A DNA stretch of 64,000 nucleotides from Zhengitettix transpicula (Eukaryota > Arthropoda > Insecta > Orthoptera > Tetrigidae): assembly GCA_037074705.1 (NCBI GenBank), contig CM073591.1, positions 61,320,897 through 61,384,896 on the forward strand, in the 5' to 3' direction. Shown in pieces: positions 35,197-48,461 of the stretch; the first letter of the stretch is position 1; every line of letters starts with the position of its first letter. A model generated the notes under the pieces. That model was given only the letters and a program-made list of their open reading frames with translations, did not search any database and was not told the origin of the DNA. The position numbers and the translations under genes were made by a program.

Positions 35197-38100
35197 GATT
35201 TTGATAATTGGATATTTATGGTGGATTGTTAGCGGAACCAATTTCAAGGCAACAATACAGGCAGACTTTTGTCGTGCTGAACAGCAGGGTTTTGCACAGT
35301 TGGAAGTGGGACGACAAGCAGCATGGCAGGCAGATAGGTCTAGCCAGAAAGGTTACAATTTAAATTGAGTAAAAAGTTGTGGACAGTAACTCATCGAAAA
35401 GTTACAAGCAGTAACCTAATAAATCACGCCACAATAAAAAATCCATAAGAACAGTAACCGTCACCAATTCCAGAGAGACATAAGTGTAACAATCCATCCA
35501 ACCATTAATCTGGAAGGAGCAGCAGTTTCCAGTTTCCAGAGGTGAGACCCGAAAGTTACGACAGTGTTTTTGTTTAATCAAATGTAAATTCAGTGATTTC
35601 ATGGCCTTTTTAATGTGAATTGTGAGGTGAGCCCAAGCCCAAGAGTTTAAGCCTGGTACCAGCAGACGTTTTGTAAGTACAAACAAATTTGATAAGTTTT
35701 GTAAACAATAACGAAAGATAAAGTCGTCAGATTTAGTTTTCACGTTTATTAGATTGTTTAACTTCTTAGGTTGTCCAGGAATTTGATTGTTTAATGTAAA
35801 TATAAAGGTTGTTTCTTTACTTAGAAAGCCCAGATAAATGACCCTGAGAAAAGAGTTGTAAAATCTATAAAATTGAAAACTTATGTAAATAATCTCATTT
35901 AAAAAATGTTGTAAAATTTCACCTGAATAAAAGTAAATTGTCTTATAAAGTTTCACAGAATGTCGTAATTATTTTGAAATTCTTCTCGTTTTTAATCAAA
36001 TAAATATAATTAATTCATCAACCAACTATGGAATTCAATTCATTAATTAATCTTTTGCTTATTAAATTGTTTACATAAATAATCATTTGTGTTTATTACA
36101 TTTTGGCGCCCAACATGGGGCGTCAAAATGTAATGAATACAATTGGATTAATTAATTAGACAATTTCATCAACCAACTATTGAATTCAAATCATTAAATA
36201 ATCTTTGTTTCATAAATTGTCTAATTAATTAATCCCTTTGTATTCATTACAATATATATATATATATATTTGGATAGGAAAGAGCCAGCATAGTTGACTG
36301 AAATCAACAGTTGGTCAAGTCTAGCAGAGGAGTAAAAATTTGAAATAATTTACGTTAAAAAGGCAGTGAGATTAGGGAAGAGATTATTCATTATTATAAT
36401 TACTTCTATTAAATTAATATAATTATTTAATAATATTAAAGGATGCTTAATCTAGTACTTTTCCTAGCTGTAGAGTTAGAGAAAGTCAGATCCCAAAGAT
36501 GGAGTTCAGCATCTGAAGAATTAGGTGGTAAGACTTTAAGGAGGGTCAGTGAGAAACAGCAGCTATTGGGAATATATTTTAATTAGCACAAATTGTTATA
36601 AAAATTTGTTGGCAGAGTATTGAAATAGTGACTGACTCTTTAAAGTCAGAGAGATTAGATATAAGAGGAGAGTCTTTGGTGATTAGCGAGAACGGAGTCA
36701 AGATTGCAGTAATATATACGTAAATAAATGTTTTAAAGTTTGATTATAGTGTTTGTGATTAAGAAAATTTCAAATAGTAAGTAAACTTCATAGAAATTAA
36801 CTTCATTTCTTTATCTATGTGTCTTATGTTTACTACCATTTATGGTGCCTGAGCTAAAGGACATTTTAAAATGTGAGAGATTGAATGTTGGTTAGCTGAA
36901 GACATTAATTATGCTTTATTTATACCTTAAAATAATTAATTGGTACCAATAAGTGGGACTTCGATATTTCACCGTTTGAAAGAAATTAGAACTTGTGTGT
37001 AAATTATTTTTCATGTAAAACATAAGGCAGAGATGATAAACGATGGACAGAAAGTATTGTGTTGGAAGAAAATGGTCCTGTATTAAAGAAAATAATGAAG
37101 GAACAAGAAGAGACTTGTAATGAAGACAAAGGAACTGATGAAACAAATATCAGTAGAATATTATTAGCAAAAATGTCAGCAGAAATCACTTAGAATATTA
37201 TTAGCAAAAATGTCAGCAGAAATCACTTAAAATATTACTGCAAAAATGTCAGCAGTGGTCACAGCAATGCATGAATCCCTTAAGGATATTTTTGTAGAAC
37301 ATATGACAGAAGATGATTTGATTAAAGAAGTTATTAAAGATGAATCTGAAGAAGTAGGAGCTGAAAAGTCTTACAAGAAGGTGTTATTGAGGAAGAAATT
37401 ACGGAAGTTGAGGCAAAGAAAGAAAACTGTAAAACAGGGTGGTTTCAAGGAAGGATCATAGGAAGTAGTTAAAGATACCATTTATGTTGCTATTGCAGAG
37501 GAACTTGAGGATCTTGATGAAATTGGTAAAGAAGGTTTAATGGAACAAGATAAAGTTTATCGAGAAGGAACTACAGAAGTTTTCCCTATAGTAGATGATC
37601 CTGCAGATTAAAGAATACAAGTTTCAAGAAGGAGATTTAGTTTTAGTGAAAAATATTGAGTGTACCAAATTATGTACAAAATGATTACCTATATATAACA
37701 GTCCATACTTAGTCATAAAATGTGGAAATAAAAATTATTATAAAGTGAGAGAGAAAGAAAGAAAGAAGGTGGACCAATTAAAACTTTTAATTTATATAAC
37801 TTAGTTCGATATTTTATAAGAAACCAGAGTAAATTTAAAAAATATATATGTAAATAATAATTTTTAACATGATTGAATGTATTATACTACTGTAAATTTC
37901 ATTTGGCATAGAAAGTGTGATGACAGTGTCGGTTGTAAAACTCTGACAGCTAATTTTAAGTATAACTATGTCAAACATATTTACATTGTCAGTTACTGAA
38001 ATAATTTATTTATTCTGTTCTATATTTGCCATGTTTAATGTGTTCATGATGAAATATGTCAAATTAAAATATTCTTAAGAATAATACTTAGTTTAGAAAT

Positions 38101-41100
38101 TTATAACTTACAAATTGGAGCATACTGTAATTAACTCAAATTGTTATAAAAGTCGAGATTTTAGTAATATATGTAAACAGATGTTTTGAAATTTGATTAT
38201 TGTGTTTGTGATTAAAATAATATAAAATAGTAAGTAAACCAACTTACTTAAAAGTAAATTAACTTTATTTCTTTATCTGTGTTATTGGATGTTTACTACA
38301 CTATATATTTATGAATATACAAAATCTCATGGGGGGGGGGGTGAAAAATAAATCACCACAACTACTAGAAAAAGTATACATGGTGGAGTATCTGGACTTG
38401 TGATTGACCAATCAGCAGAAAAAAGGAGTATGTAAAACAGGTAGGGCGAACTACAGTTTCAGTTGGACAAATACACAGTTGTTTTTTTTTGCAGAAGGAG
38501 CAATAAGAGACAGAGAGAGAGAAAAATATTGTTTGATGTTACTAAGACTTGTGCTGGTTCAACAAATGTAGAATATTAATTTAAAGACAATTGAAGTCTA
38601 CTACCTGAATACCCTGAAAATGATAATAGTTGATTTATAAGACCACAAATTTTGATCTTTTTGGAATAATTATATTATAATGCAAATTTAGTGAGTAAGT
38701 AATAAATTGTAAATTATATTGTTTTCACCCTACCTATATGTATGTGCTTGCTCACTATCTTATATTTATTATGCGACAAGCTATTAAAATATTTACAAAA
38801 ACATCAAATTGATTATGTTACCTTCCTCTTCCTTCTTTCCTTTTTTTGAGGACTCTCATGAGTAAATGCTTTATGTTCAGGAACTTCTCCTCGGTCAATC
38901 ATTCCTTGCAATACACTCCTGAGTCTTGGCTCCTCACTAGTATTTGTAAATGGCACCATTTCCAGGATGAAATCCATATCACCTTTACCATCCACATACG
39001 CTCGCTTCAAATCAAGCACTTCTTCTTCTGAACCTATTGCAAAAATTGTTAAGAAAAAAATTGATGTTGCAGAAGTATAAACAATTACTAAATAATGTTT
39101 AAGGTTTCATGACAAATTAAAAGATTACAAAGTTGGTAATTTCACTACGAAAAACAGTTAATACACCAATAAAGAGCTGACTTCTAAAAAAATTCTGGTA
39201 TAACAGTCACTTAATTCATTTTAATTCTTCAATTTTAGCAGATTTGTTTCCAATATTGTACATTTTGTAGCTCTGCACATTTGTAATTATGTGAAATTTA
39301 CATTCAATGGGCCACATTTGTAATGTTTATGATTAAAATGTTTCAATTTACAATTACATGTACTATTATGAAAAAAATTGAATATATGAATATGTTTTAT
39401 TTATGTTAAGATATCTCATTTAATAAGTCTTAATAAAAAGCACAAAATAAATTAAAATTCCTACTTATATTTGATTTATTAATTGTAGTTATCACCACCA
39501 TCCATTAATTAAATAAAAAATTACCTTTGTATTGCTTTTCATATTTATTGATGTCTTCAATTGTGATTTTCTTGAACAAAATTCTCCAATACTCATTCCA
39601 GTCTTTCACTACTTTGTCATCTTCTTCATCAAATGTACCTATAAAAAAGTATGAATTGCAGAAACAGATAAATGGATAAAGATATTATTAGTACAAGTGC
39701 AACATCATAAAACTTTCAGTGTAAATGCAAAAAAAAGTAAGATTTAAAATTACATTTGATAATAAATATCAATACAGAAAAAGCATAAAATAAATATTAT
39801 TTAAGTCAAATGCTTGTTTGCCTTGTTTATCTGACTGCTTTTTTAACAATTTGAAGGGGTATGACATCTTGGAAGGAAAGTTATGACAAAATATGTTAAT
39901 CAGATGAATTAGGGGAATACTGCTGTTGATAGCATTAGAATAAATCAAATTTCACAATTGATGTAACCAAGGCTGTAAACATATTTGAAACCATCTTTTA
40001 ATTAACTTTACTGTGATGCAGTGATAGGGAAAATGCTGGGAGAGGACTTTTGGCATGGTTCAATGACTGGTTTTAACAGACAGTTGAAAAATAAGACGTA
40101 GGATATGTGTTTATGGAGATCCTCAGTGTTTAAACATTCATAAAAATCCTTGAGACATATATGTATAAAATGTATAAGAAATACAACCATTTTTAATACT
40201 TAAAAAATAGTTCCTTAGGATAATCTTTAAACACTTTGTTAGTTTTTATTTATATCCAACTAACTGTGTGTCCTCAGTCACCTGGATATTTATTAATATA
40301 AGACCAAAAACGTATTTAACTGTGCGTTAATCTCAACCCATACAGAGGGAATGCTAATTTCATCAGATCCCATAGTGCCTTTGAAGAAGCATAAATATTT
40401 CTGAAGCCAAATATAAAAAAATACTCTTAGTACCTTAAGGGCATCAAAATTACTTCCCATGTACTGATAGACAAAAATATTCTTAATACCTTCAGAGACT
40501 TAAAAATATACTCAGAACCCTTACATAGTCAAAAATACACGTACTACCTTAATGGCGCTAATTATACTCCCAATGCCAAAGTGAGTAAAATTTTCTTCGT
40601 GTAACTGAGAGTGTAAAAATATGCGCCCAGTACCTTAAAAAGAATCAAAATTATTTGTCATACTTTAACAGAATAAAAAAAAAAGCCGAAATTAATTTTG
40701 CTTCCTTAAGACAACAGAAATTAATTTTGCTTCATTAAGACAACACTCCCTGTATGCTAAGAAAATAAAAAATACTGTTTTAAGAAAGACAAAAATAGAT
40801 AATTTACTTTAAGAGATCAAAAAATGTCTCCATTCCCTAATAGAGTAAAAAATGCTCCCATTATCTTGAGAGAGTGAAAAATAGTCCCAATACCTTAAGA
40901 AAGACAAAAATACTTTTGCTACACTAAAAGTATCAAAAATACTTCCTGTAATTTCGAATGTCTTTAAAATTCCACCCAATACACACACATCCTCCATAGG
41001 TGACAGGGTGGGGGGTGGGGGCTTACCAGTGTTTGTTTCATAAAGTAAGTATTATCTGTACAAAATATGATAGAATTTGCAGCACGTTTTTTAGATTGTA

Positions 41101-43792
41101 TATGAGACATTGTTTTCCCTTCCACCCCCACTGCTAGGGACAAAACTACAATTTAACCGTCATTTAGAATATCATTATTAAACTCAGTGACTTCCATAAC
41201 CACAGATTCAGCAACAATGTCAGTTTTTTCACGTGAATTTTATGTAACAACCCGCCATTCCATCCCTAAACATGTTCCCATTACATGCCCAAAGGAGTTG
41301 AAATTTCACACAAAAATATCAGGAGAAACATTATCAATCTCATTGACCACAAAAAATATTTATTCAATGCGTTTTATCATATTTGAAAAGTTTCACCTCC
41401 ATTCCTCGGGGTGGAAGTCATGTCTTACCCTCAAAGTGTTTGTTTCTGATTCCAAAGGTACATGTGTACAAAATTTGCTCCACGAGTGTAGATTTGTATG
41501 GAGAAAGACACATACAAACATATACACAATTATATTTATTAAAAGATAGATTACAACAGGACCACTAATGCATTGTCTGGTCTTAAATATAGTTGGCCAA
41601 CAAAGTTGTAAGAAATGAAAAAAAAGCTAGCTCACAATACCTAAAGGAATATGAATAACATTTCCTTTTTAACACCTTTCCATAAAATTTCTTTTCTATG
41701 CCATGATCCATAATCGGCATTAATGCATGAACCTAACACAATGTTACATTTGGCTTCATCAATATACCATATGTCCTTCAGGCATTTAATTTTTATTATT
41801 TATTATATAATCTTATAAATTATAATTAAATAATAAATTAATACTTTAAGAAATCTCACAGCATTGAAGGTGAAGGAATAAGTAGCAGTTGTAAGTTATT
41901 GTTCTATTTAGACACTTTAAATATTGAAATATAATGTCTGTGTCAAAAATATACTAATTAGATATATATGAATCAAAAACAGACCAAAATAAGGGTCAAT
42001 AAATTTTCAGGATATAGTTTTGTCTGTTCTGTTTTTCTATTTATTTGTCTAATTAAGACACTTTAGTCTCATTGTATTCAGCTTTTGAAGAAGGCATGTC
42101 TTGTGCAATGCAATTTTTTTGCACATTTGTTACAAACACATTTTTTTATATTTTCACACATTTTTAAGCATCAACAAACTGCCTATATATGAAATCCAAA
42201 TGTTACTTTACACACTTTTATAATCCTGGAAACAATAATGATCGAAAAAATTGTGATGTATAACATCGAACTTGACAAAGTTCAAACAAATTGTTGAGCT
42301 AAAGAAAAGTAAATCACTCTAGTTTACGAAAGAATAGTAAATCAATCGAGTTTACAAGGCAAATACTGAACAATGAGATGGATGCGATATTAATTCCAAG
42401 GGTGACAAGATACAAATATTTAGGAATATACTTCAACAGCCTTGAGCAGGTTAATTTTGCAACCCAAAAAGCATGAAATCCTTTACATTTCATAATGAGG
42501 AATCTAAAAAGGAGGAGCTCAAAATCTAAGGAGGTAGCATACTTAACTTTAGTGATACCAATTTTGGAATATGGAGCAGTTTGATGGGATCCCTATTGAA
42601 GAAATCAAATGGAATCGTTGGAGGAAGTTGAGAAAAAGGCAGCTAAATTTATGTAGGGCCTGAACATGGGAAAGAGAATAGTTAGATTGGGAGTTATTAA
42701 TGCATAGTACAGAGAGATCAAGGCTTTTTATTCAAAGCTTATGTGGGGCAAAATCCATGGATTGGAATTGGCTACAAAATCCCTGTTATATCAATAGGTG
42801 GCACAATTGATTTAAAATAAAATGCTTGAAACAAAAAAAAATTATATGCAAACATTTCCATTCCTAAATAGGGGTGATTAACAACTGAGGTAATGTTTGG
42901 GGATAGTACTTGAAAAATTAAATTTAGGTTGAATCTCCTACAAATGTAGAAAGTGAATTTTTTCCCCAGCTAATTAATAAAATCATAATCCAATTTACAG
43001 TGAAGTTTAGTGTTCAAATGTGATTATCCCATTCTGTGCTTCTTTTTCTGTTTTTTTAAGGTACAAACATACTAAGGACAATGTTTTATTATTGTTAGTC
43101 TAAGCTAGATAATAAGTAATGTTATCATTTATCTGCCACAGAGCTATTTGTCCAATTGTAGTTTATTAAATACATACATAGAACTTCAAAATGGGAGCAG
43201 CCTCAGGGAATTAATATGGGTGGCTTAGACTGTAAAAACAGCTCATGCTGTTAGAAATCCATTGAGTTATAACTAAGAAAATATGCAAAACAGGCATGAA
43301 TAAATAACTGAACTTATATCGTATAAAAAATACTGCAGGTATTCAGACAATAAGCCTAATGTAAAAGGTATTAATTGAAAGACACGAGATGAGTTATGTG
43401 TCTGAAACAGAATAAAATTATTAAGCCATAACGAGTAGTATATAAAACCAGTACAATACATACCGGTTTCATCATATTCTGCCTTTTTGTCTGGGTCACT
43501 CAAAATTAAATGTATTTTCCCCAATACTTTAAATTTTTCAGTAGCTTCTGCTTTCTTCGTTTCTTCAACTCTATCGGGGTGGACGAGAAGAGATAATCTG
43601 TGATATGCTTTCCGCACTGCAACATTAAGTTTATCGTTAAATTTTAATTAATCTACAGTTCACGTTAAAATGTTTCACTTTAAAATAAATCTATTTACCT
43701 TGCTTTTCATTCGCAGTCCTAGGTATACGCAAAACCTCATACAAATCTCGATTTCCAAAATATTTTTCACATAAATCTAACAACCCCGTCAT
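33280..43792 (-). CDS. DNAJC9: DNAJC9-type J-domain co-chaperone, five coding exons
   Basis: Coding exons (minus strand): 43792-43699, 43616-43464, 39638-39525, 39033-38822, 33492-33280. All junctions are GT-AG and the phases join to one 261-codon frame, close to the roughly 260 residues of animal DNAJC9. Exon 1 starts MTGLLDLCEKYFG and leads into a J domain (residues about 14-80: LYEVLRIPRTA, then AYHRLSLLVHPDRVEE with the HPD loop that stimulates Hsp70, then ILSDPDKKAEYDETG). The middle exons (FDEEDDKVVKDWNEYWR; EEEVLDLKRAYVDGKGDMD) match the family's acidic and helical region. The last exon is helical and ends in a basic tail (SRKKRKQPPRKK) typical of a nuclear protein. In vertebrates DNAJC9 is a histone H3-H4 co-chaperone that recruits Hsp70; the same role here is inferred. 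Introns 2 and 4 are swollen to 3.8 and 5.3 kb by mobile elements. The gene model is not confirmed by RNA. Confidence 0.93.
33727..33875 (+). mobile_element. Small hammerhead-like fold-back retroelement with 14-bp target duplication (DNAJC9 intron 4)
   Basis: Flanked by CAATCATATAATTG at 33713-33726 and 33876-33889. Arms GATGAAGAGTTCTCAG-TTTCCAGTCGGGTTATGTAT (with one mismatch) pair. The centre has GAAGA, then a perfect ATGGC / GCCAT stem-loop, then GGAAACATTG, the order of a hammerhead core with a degenerate CTGATGA box. After the second arm comes GCGCCTACGTCAGGAAAGAC, the 3' tail. Confidence 0.7.
34990..35117 (-). repeat. Single arm of the 31.9-kb fold-back family
   Basis: Minus strand GGAAATGTGGCCAAAGTCAAATTGAT...TTTGGATAG...TTGACGTACC aligns base for base with 31899-32010. 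With the left copy it makes a 3.2-kb-spaced inverted repeat spanning the last DNAJC9 exon. Confidence 0.6.
35191..36251 (+). mobile_element. LTR-type element copy H (LTR + PBS + inverted stub) in DNAJC9 intron 4
   Basis: Left edge is (AT)n at 35163-35192 (exact start uncertain). GGTACCAG is at 35655-35662 and GTAAGT at 35673-35678. LTR end GTTTATTACA at 36100 is followed by TGGCGCCCAACATGGGGC (36104-36121), the cleanest primer-binding-like block of the family. Next come an inverted LTR end (36128-36166) and a direct LTR end to ATTACA at 36251, then (AT)n. The 184-codon minus frame inside (35402-35956) matches nothing. Confidence 0.7.
36252..38296 (+). mobile_element. Decayed Gypsy-type LTR retrotransposon with internal deletion
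   Basis: Near-identical blocks at about 36705-36835 and 38165-38296 (GTGTTTGTGATTAA, TAGTAAGTAAAC, ...TGTTTACTAC) suggest two LTRs. Between them, 37615-37800 reads FQEGDLVLVKN ... YNSPYLVIK ... YYKVREKERKKVDQLKLL with one stop, matching the GPY/F-type C-terminal module of retroelement integrase. The 37246-37461 frame and a tandem AAAAATGTCAGCAGAAATC repeat (about 37171-37250) lie upstream. Most of gag-pol is gone. Confidence 0.55.
40260..41550 (-). mobile_element. Non-autonomous Helitron in DNAJC9 intron 2
   Basis: Minus strand starts TCTATCTTTTAATAAATATA at 41550 after an A, like the other Helitron 5' ends. Matches the 23678-26036 copy in the 5' region, in the TGCCCAAAGGAGTTGAAATT block, in the minisatellite (40380-40980) and in the tail. 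The 3' end has decayed (CAGTTAG in place of CTAG). The frame 41187-41549 is not coding. Confidence 0.6.
42300..42700 (+). pseudogene. Non-LTR reverse transcriptase C-terminal fragment (Jockey/CR1-like)
   Basis: One plus frame, broken by stops, reads VTRYKYLGIYF, then IMRNLKRRSS, then AYLTLVIPILEYGAV-WDPY, then MESLEEVEKKAAKFM. This is the YLGI ... LEYG..WDP ... LE.VQ..A.KF pattern downstream of the YADD box in non-LTR retrotransposons. Dead copy in DNAJC9 intron 2. Confidence 0.8.
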
Positions 43793-44879
43793 TTTTAAAT
43801 ATTTTTTTCTTTAAAATAATCTGAATGAGCTGTTGACACTTGAATTTTATAACAACGTTTAGTTACTATTTACGTATGATAGATCAGGTTCAGGGCGCCA
43901 AATTTCTGTTGAAATGCAAAGATCCAAGCGGTAAACAAGGTCCTTACAGTATCCTACGCGTAAATCAGAGGGCAGTTAAAAGGGATAGTCGAACAGTTCC
44001 ATTCTCAAAAAGTAAATAAGAATTAATCGCTTTTCAATTTTCATCAACACATTCCAAAACATTTGTGAGAACACTAAATTGGATTCATTGTAATATTTTC
44101 GCCCAGTCAGAAATACGTATAACATATTCTTTCAAGTACATGCTATAATAAATAAAATGCTTATATTCATTATAATAAGAGTAACGAGTAATAGGTATCT
44201 TGATATTTTAAGTGTGTTCTCGGATTCTTCTTTCTCGGCTGTTTTCTTATATGTACATTTTTTCTCAGAAAATGAGGCTGATTTAGGTAAGGAGGTTATC
44301 GGAAAATGTTATTTAAAATTAGGCATAGCGTTTGACAGATTTACAGAAATACGTCGCAGCAATCACTTTAGTTAATCATAAAACGCCGACACAACGTTTT
44401 GATTATCATTGTAGAATAAAGCTTCAAAATTAATTTTAAAGCTTGTATCAATATATTTAGGTTCCAAAAGTGAGGCAAGCCATCCATCCTTAATTCAATA
44501 ATTGGAGTGATCGAGTAAGTACGGATTAAGAAAACTCTAATTTCAATTCTCCGTAGCATGGGAAAATCCGTTTCTACATATATACATATATACAAATATG
44601 CAGAAACTATTATATCATAAAAGAATAATAAAAAGCATAATTTGCCATTGGCCTTAAAATCGGGATCGTCAATAGAAACAAAGTGTTACAGCAGGTCTAC
44701 AATTAGTAATAAATTAAATTACAGTAATGATTTACAGTGATTCTAATTCACATTCAAAAATTAATTGAAATAGTAATAAGGCCTACTGAGAAGCCATTTT
44801 TGTATTATATTATTAAATGTCTCTATTGGGAGGTGCCTAATATGTTCAGGGAGTTTTTTTTAAGGCCCACTATGTTGAA
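43793..44879. other. DNAJC9 upstream region
   Basis: The first 150 bp (43793-43950) would hold the DNAJC9 promoter; CAGGTTCAGGGCGCCAAATTTC (43888-43909) contains an E2F-like GGCGCCAAA, fitting an S-phase histone chaperone. The rest shows no gene. Confidence 0.35.
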
Positions 44880-45530
44880 AGCCATTTAATGTATTTCCAG
44901 TCAGCATTCTGCTCCTTGTACAATGTTCATGTAATTGATCCGTTATCCCTGATTTTTCTTGACATACATAAGAACAGAATAGATATAAATATTTCGCAAC
45001 CGTCACAATTTTTTTTAAGGAAATAAGAGCCTACAAGAGACTTGGCGTTTCTTTCGTTATTCTGATGACTTTTTGTGCTACTAATATATTTGGAACGTGA
45101 GCCTAGTTTCTCCATAAATGAATGCCATGCCATGTGGCAAAATTCATAATTCTCAGGACCTCTAATGATAGACAGCTTTTTAAATTCCTTATCATCACTC
45201 TAAATGCATTGATAAGAATTAGAATCTTCAAGTATATCTTAAATATTTACATTGTTAGTCAGTAAATTGTTTAATCCAAACGAACAACTGGGTTTTTGTT
45301 TCGTTCAACATAAAAAACATTGAAAACATAAATGTAGTGCCATCTGCATATAATACAGTTTCTACAATAATATTAAATGCAAAATCATTAGTAGATACAT
45401 TAGCACGATCTTGCCGTTGGCTGATGAAGGTTCTTTACTACAACATTAATCGGTATAATAAACAAGAAAGGGCTAAGGATTGAACCCTGAGGCATACCAT
45501 GTTGTAAATATACAATTAAACCAAGGGCAG
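44880..45530 (-). pseudogene. Non-LTR reverse transcriptase fragment
   Basis: Minus strand reads HGMPQGSILSPFLFI (the G.PQGS..GP.LF motif), then ETVLYADGTTFMFS (YADD box, here YADG). Further on in another frame come GIHLWRN-AHVPNILVAQKVIRITKETPSLL and SLKKIVTV. Several stops and shifts. It lies in the DNAJC9-hnRNP intergenic space, so it is not part of either promoter. Confidence 0.8.
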
Positions 45531-46119
45531 AATAATATGCAGTGGTTCCGTGGTCTCATTAACTGCAAGCATTACTATTGATGTAAAGTAATATAAACTA
45601 TTGAAATCGAATGCTGATTGGTATTTATAGTTCATTTCTATAGAATTTGGAGCAACTTACAAAGCATTTTATGATCATAAAATTTTGTAAAATACTGTCA
45701 ATTTTCGAAATCTTATGGATTTATATCATCAATGAATTGCATGAGAGCCCGATGTTTAATTTACATCAAAATTACAAATAAACATAAAGAATATCACAGT
45801 TTAACATTTTAATTAGATTCTATTCAATAGTTATATTATAGCTGATCATAGAAAAGTAAGGCTTTTCATTCAACTATAGTATAAGGCATTAATGTGTGAC
45901 GAAAAAGGGACTTATGTGTCACCTCCTAGTGACAAATTGAACAAAGTTTTTGAAAGATTGGTTTATGATTTGACTTTTGGTTTATGAATCGGTATCATAC
46001 TAAAAGATGTAATGTATTTTATTTTTTCACATTTTATTTATTTGTATGGTACAATTTTACTTTCAGAGTGCATACAAATACAATAAATGTATGTGTTTTC
46101 AGTTTGACTAACTCGTACT
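45531..46119. other. Unassigned AT-rich DNA
   Basis: No gene or element recognised between the LINE fragment and the hnRNP promoter. Confidence 0.5.
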
Positions 46120-46255
46120 TTTTACCGGAAGTGACTTCCCCGAATCGGAATGCTACCGGATGTTCCCAATTCTAACAAACTTACCGGTGGCGTCGTTCTC
46201 TTGGCCGCAACCCAGTCTTCGGTAGAGTTGTTCCGTATCAGCTGAAGTATTCAGA
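46120..46255 (+). promoter_or_regulatory. Probable promoter / 5' UTR of the hnRNP gene
   Basis: Just upstream of the ATG the base composition rises sharply from AT-rich to mixed GC with several CCGG/CCGGA blocks (CTACCGGATG, ACTTACCGGTGG, TTACCGGAAGTGAC). CCGGAAGT is the core of ETS/GABP-type sites known from housekeeping promoters. No TATA box sits at a convincing spacing, in keeping with a broadly expressed gene. The start site itself cannot be seen. Confidence 0.45.

Positions 46256-48461
<2,206 letters not shown>

Noticed and set aside
35402..35956. 184-codon minus-strand open frame
   Set aside because: Antisense across LTR copy H and its conserved LTR landmarks; residue make-up is that of translated AT-rich DNA.
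37246..37461. Lysine/glutamate-rich 71-codon frame as a host gene
   Set aside because: It sits between Gypsy-type LTR-like repeats, next to tandem repeats and an integrase remnant, so it is more likely retroelement debris.
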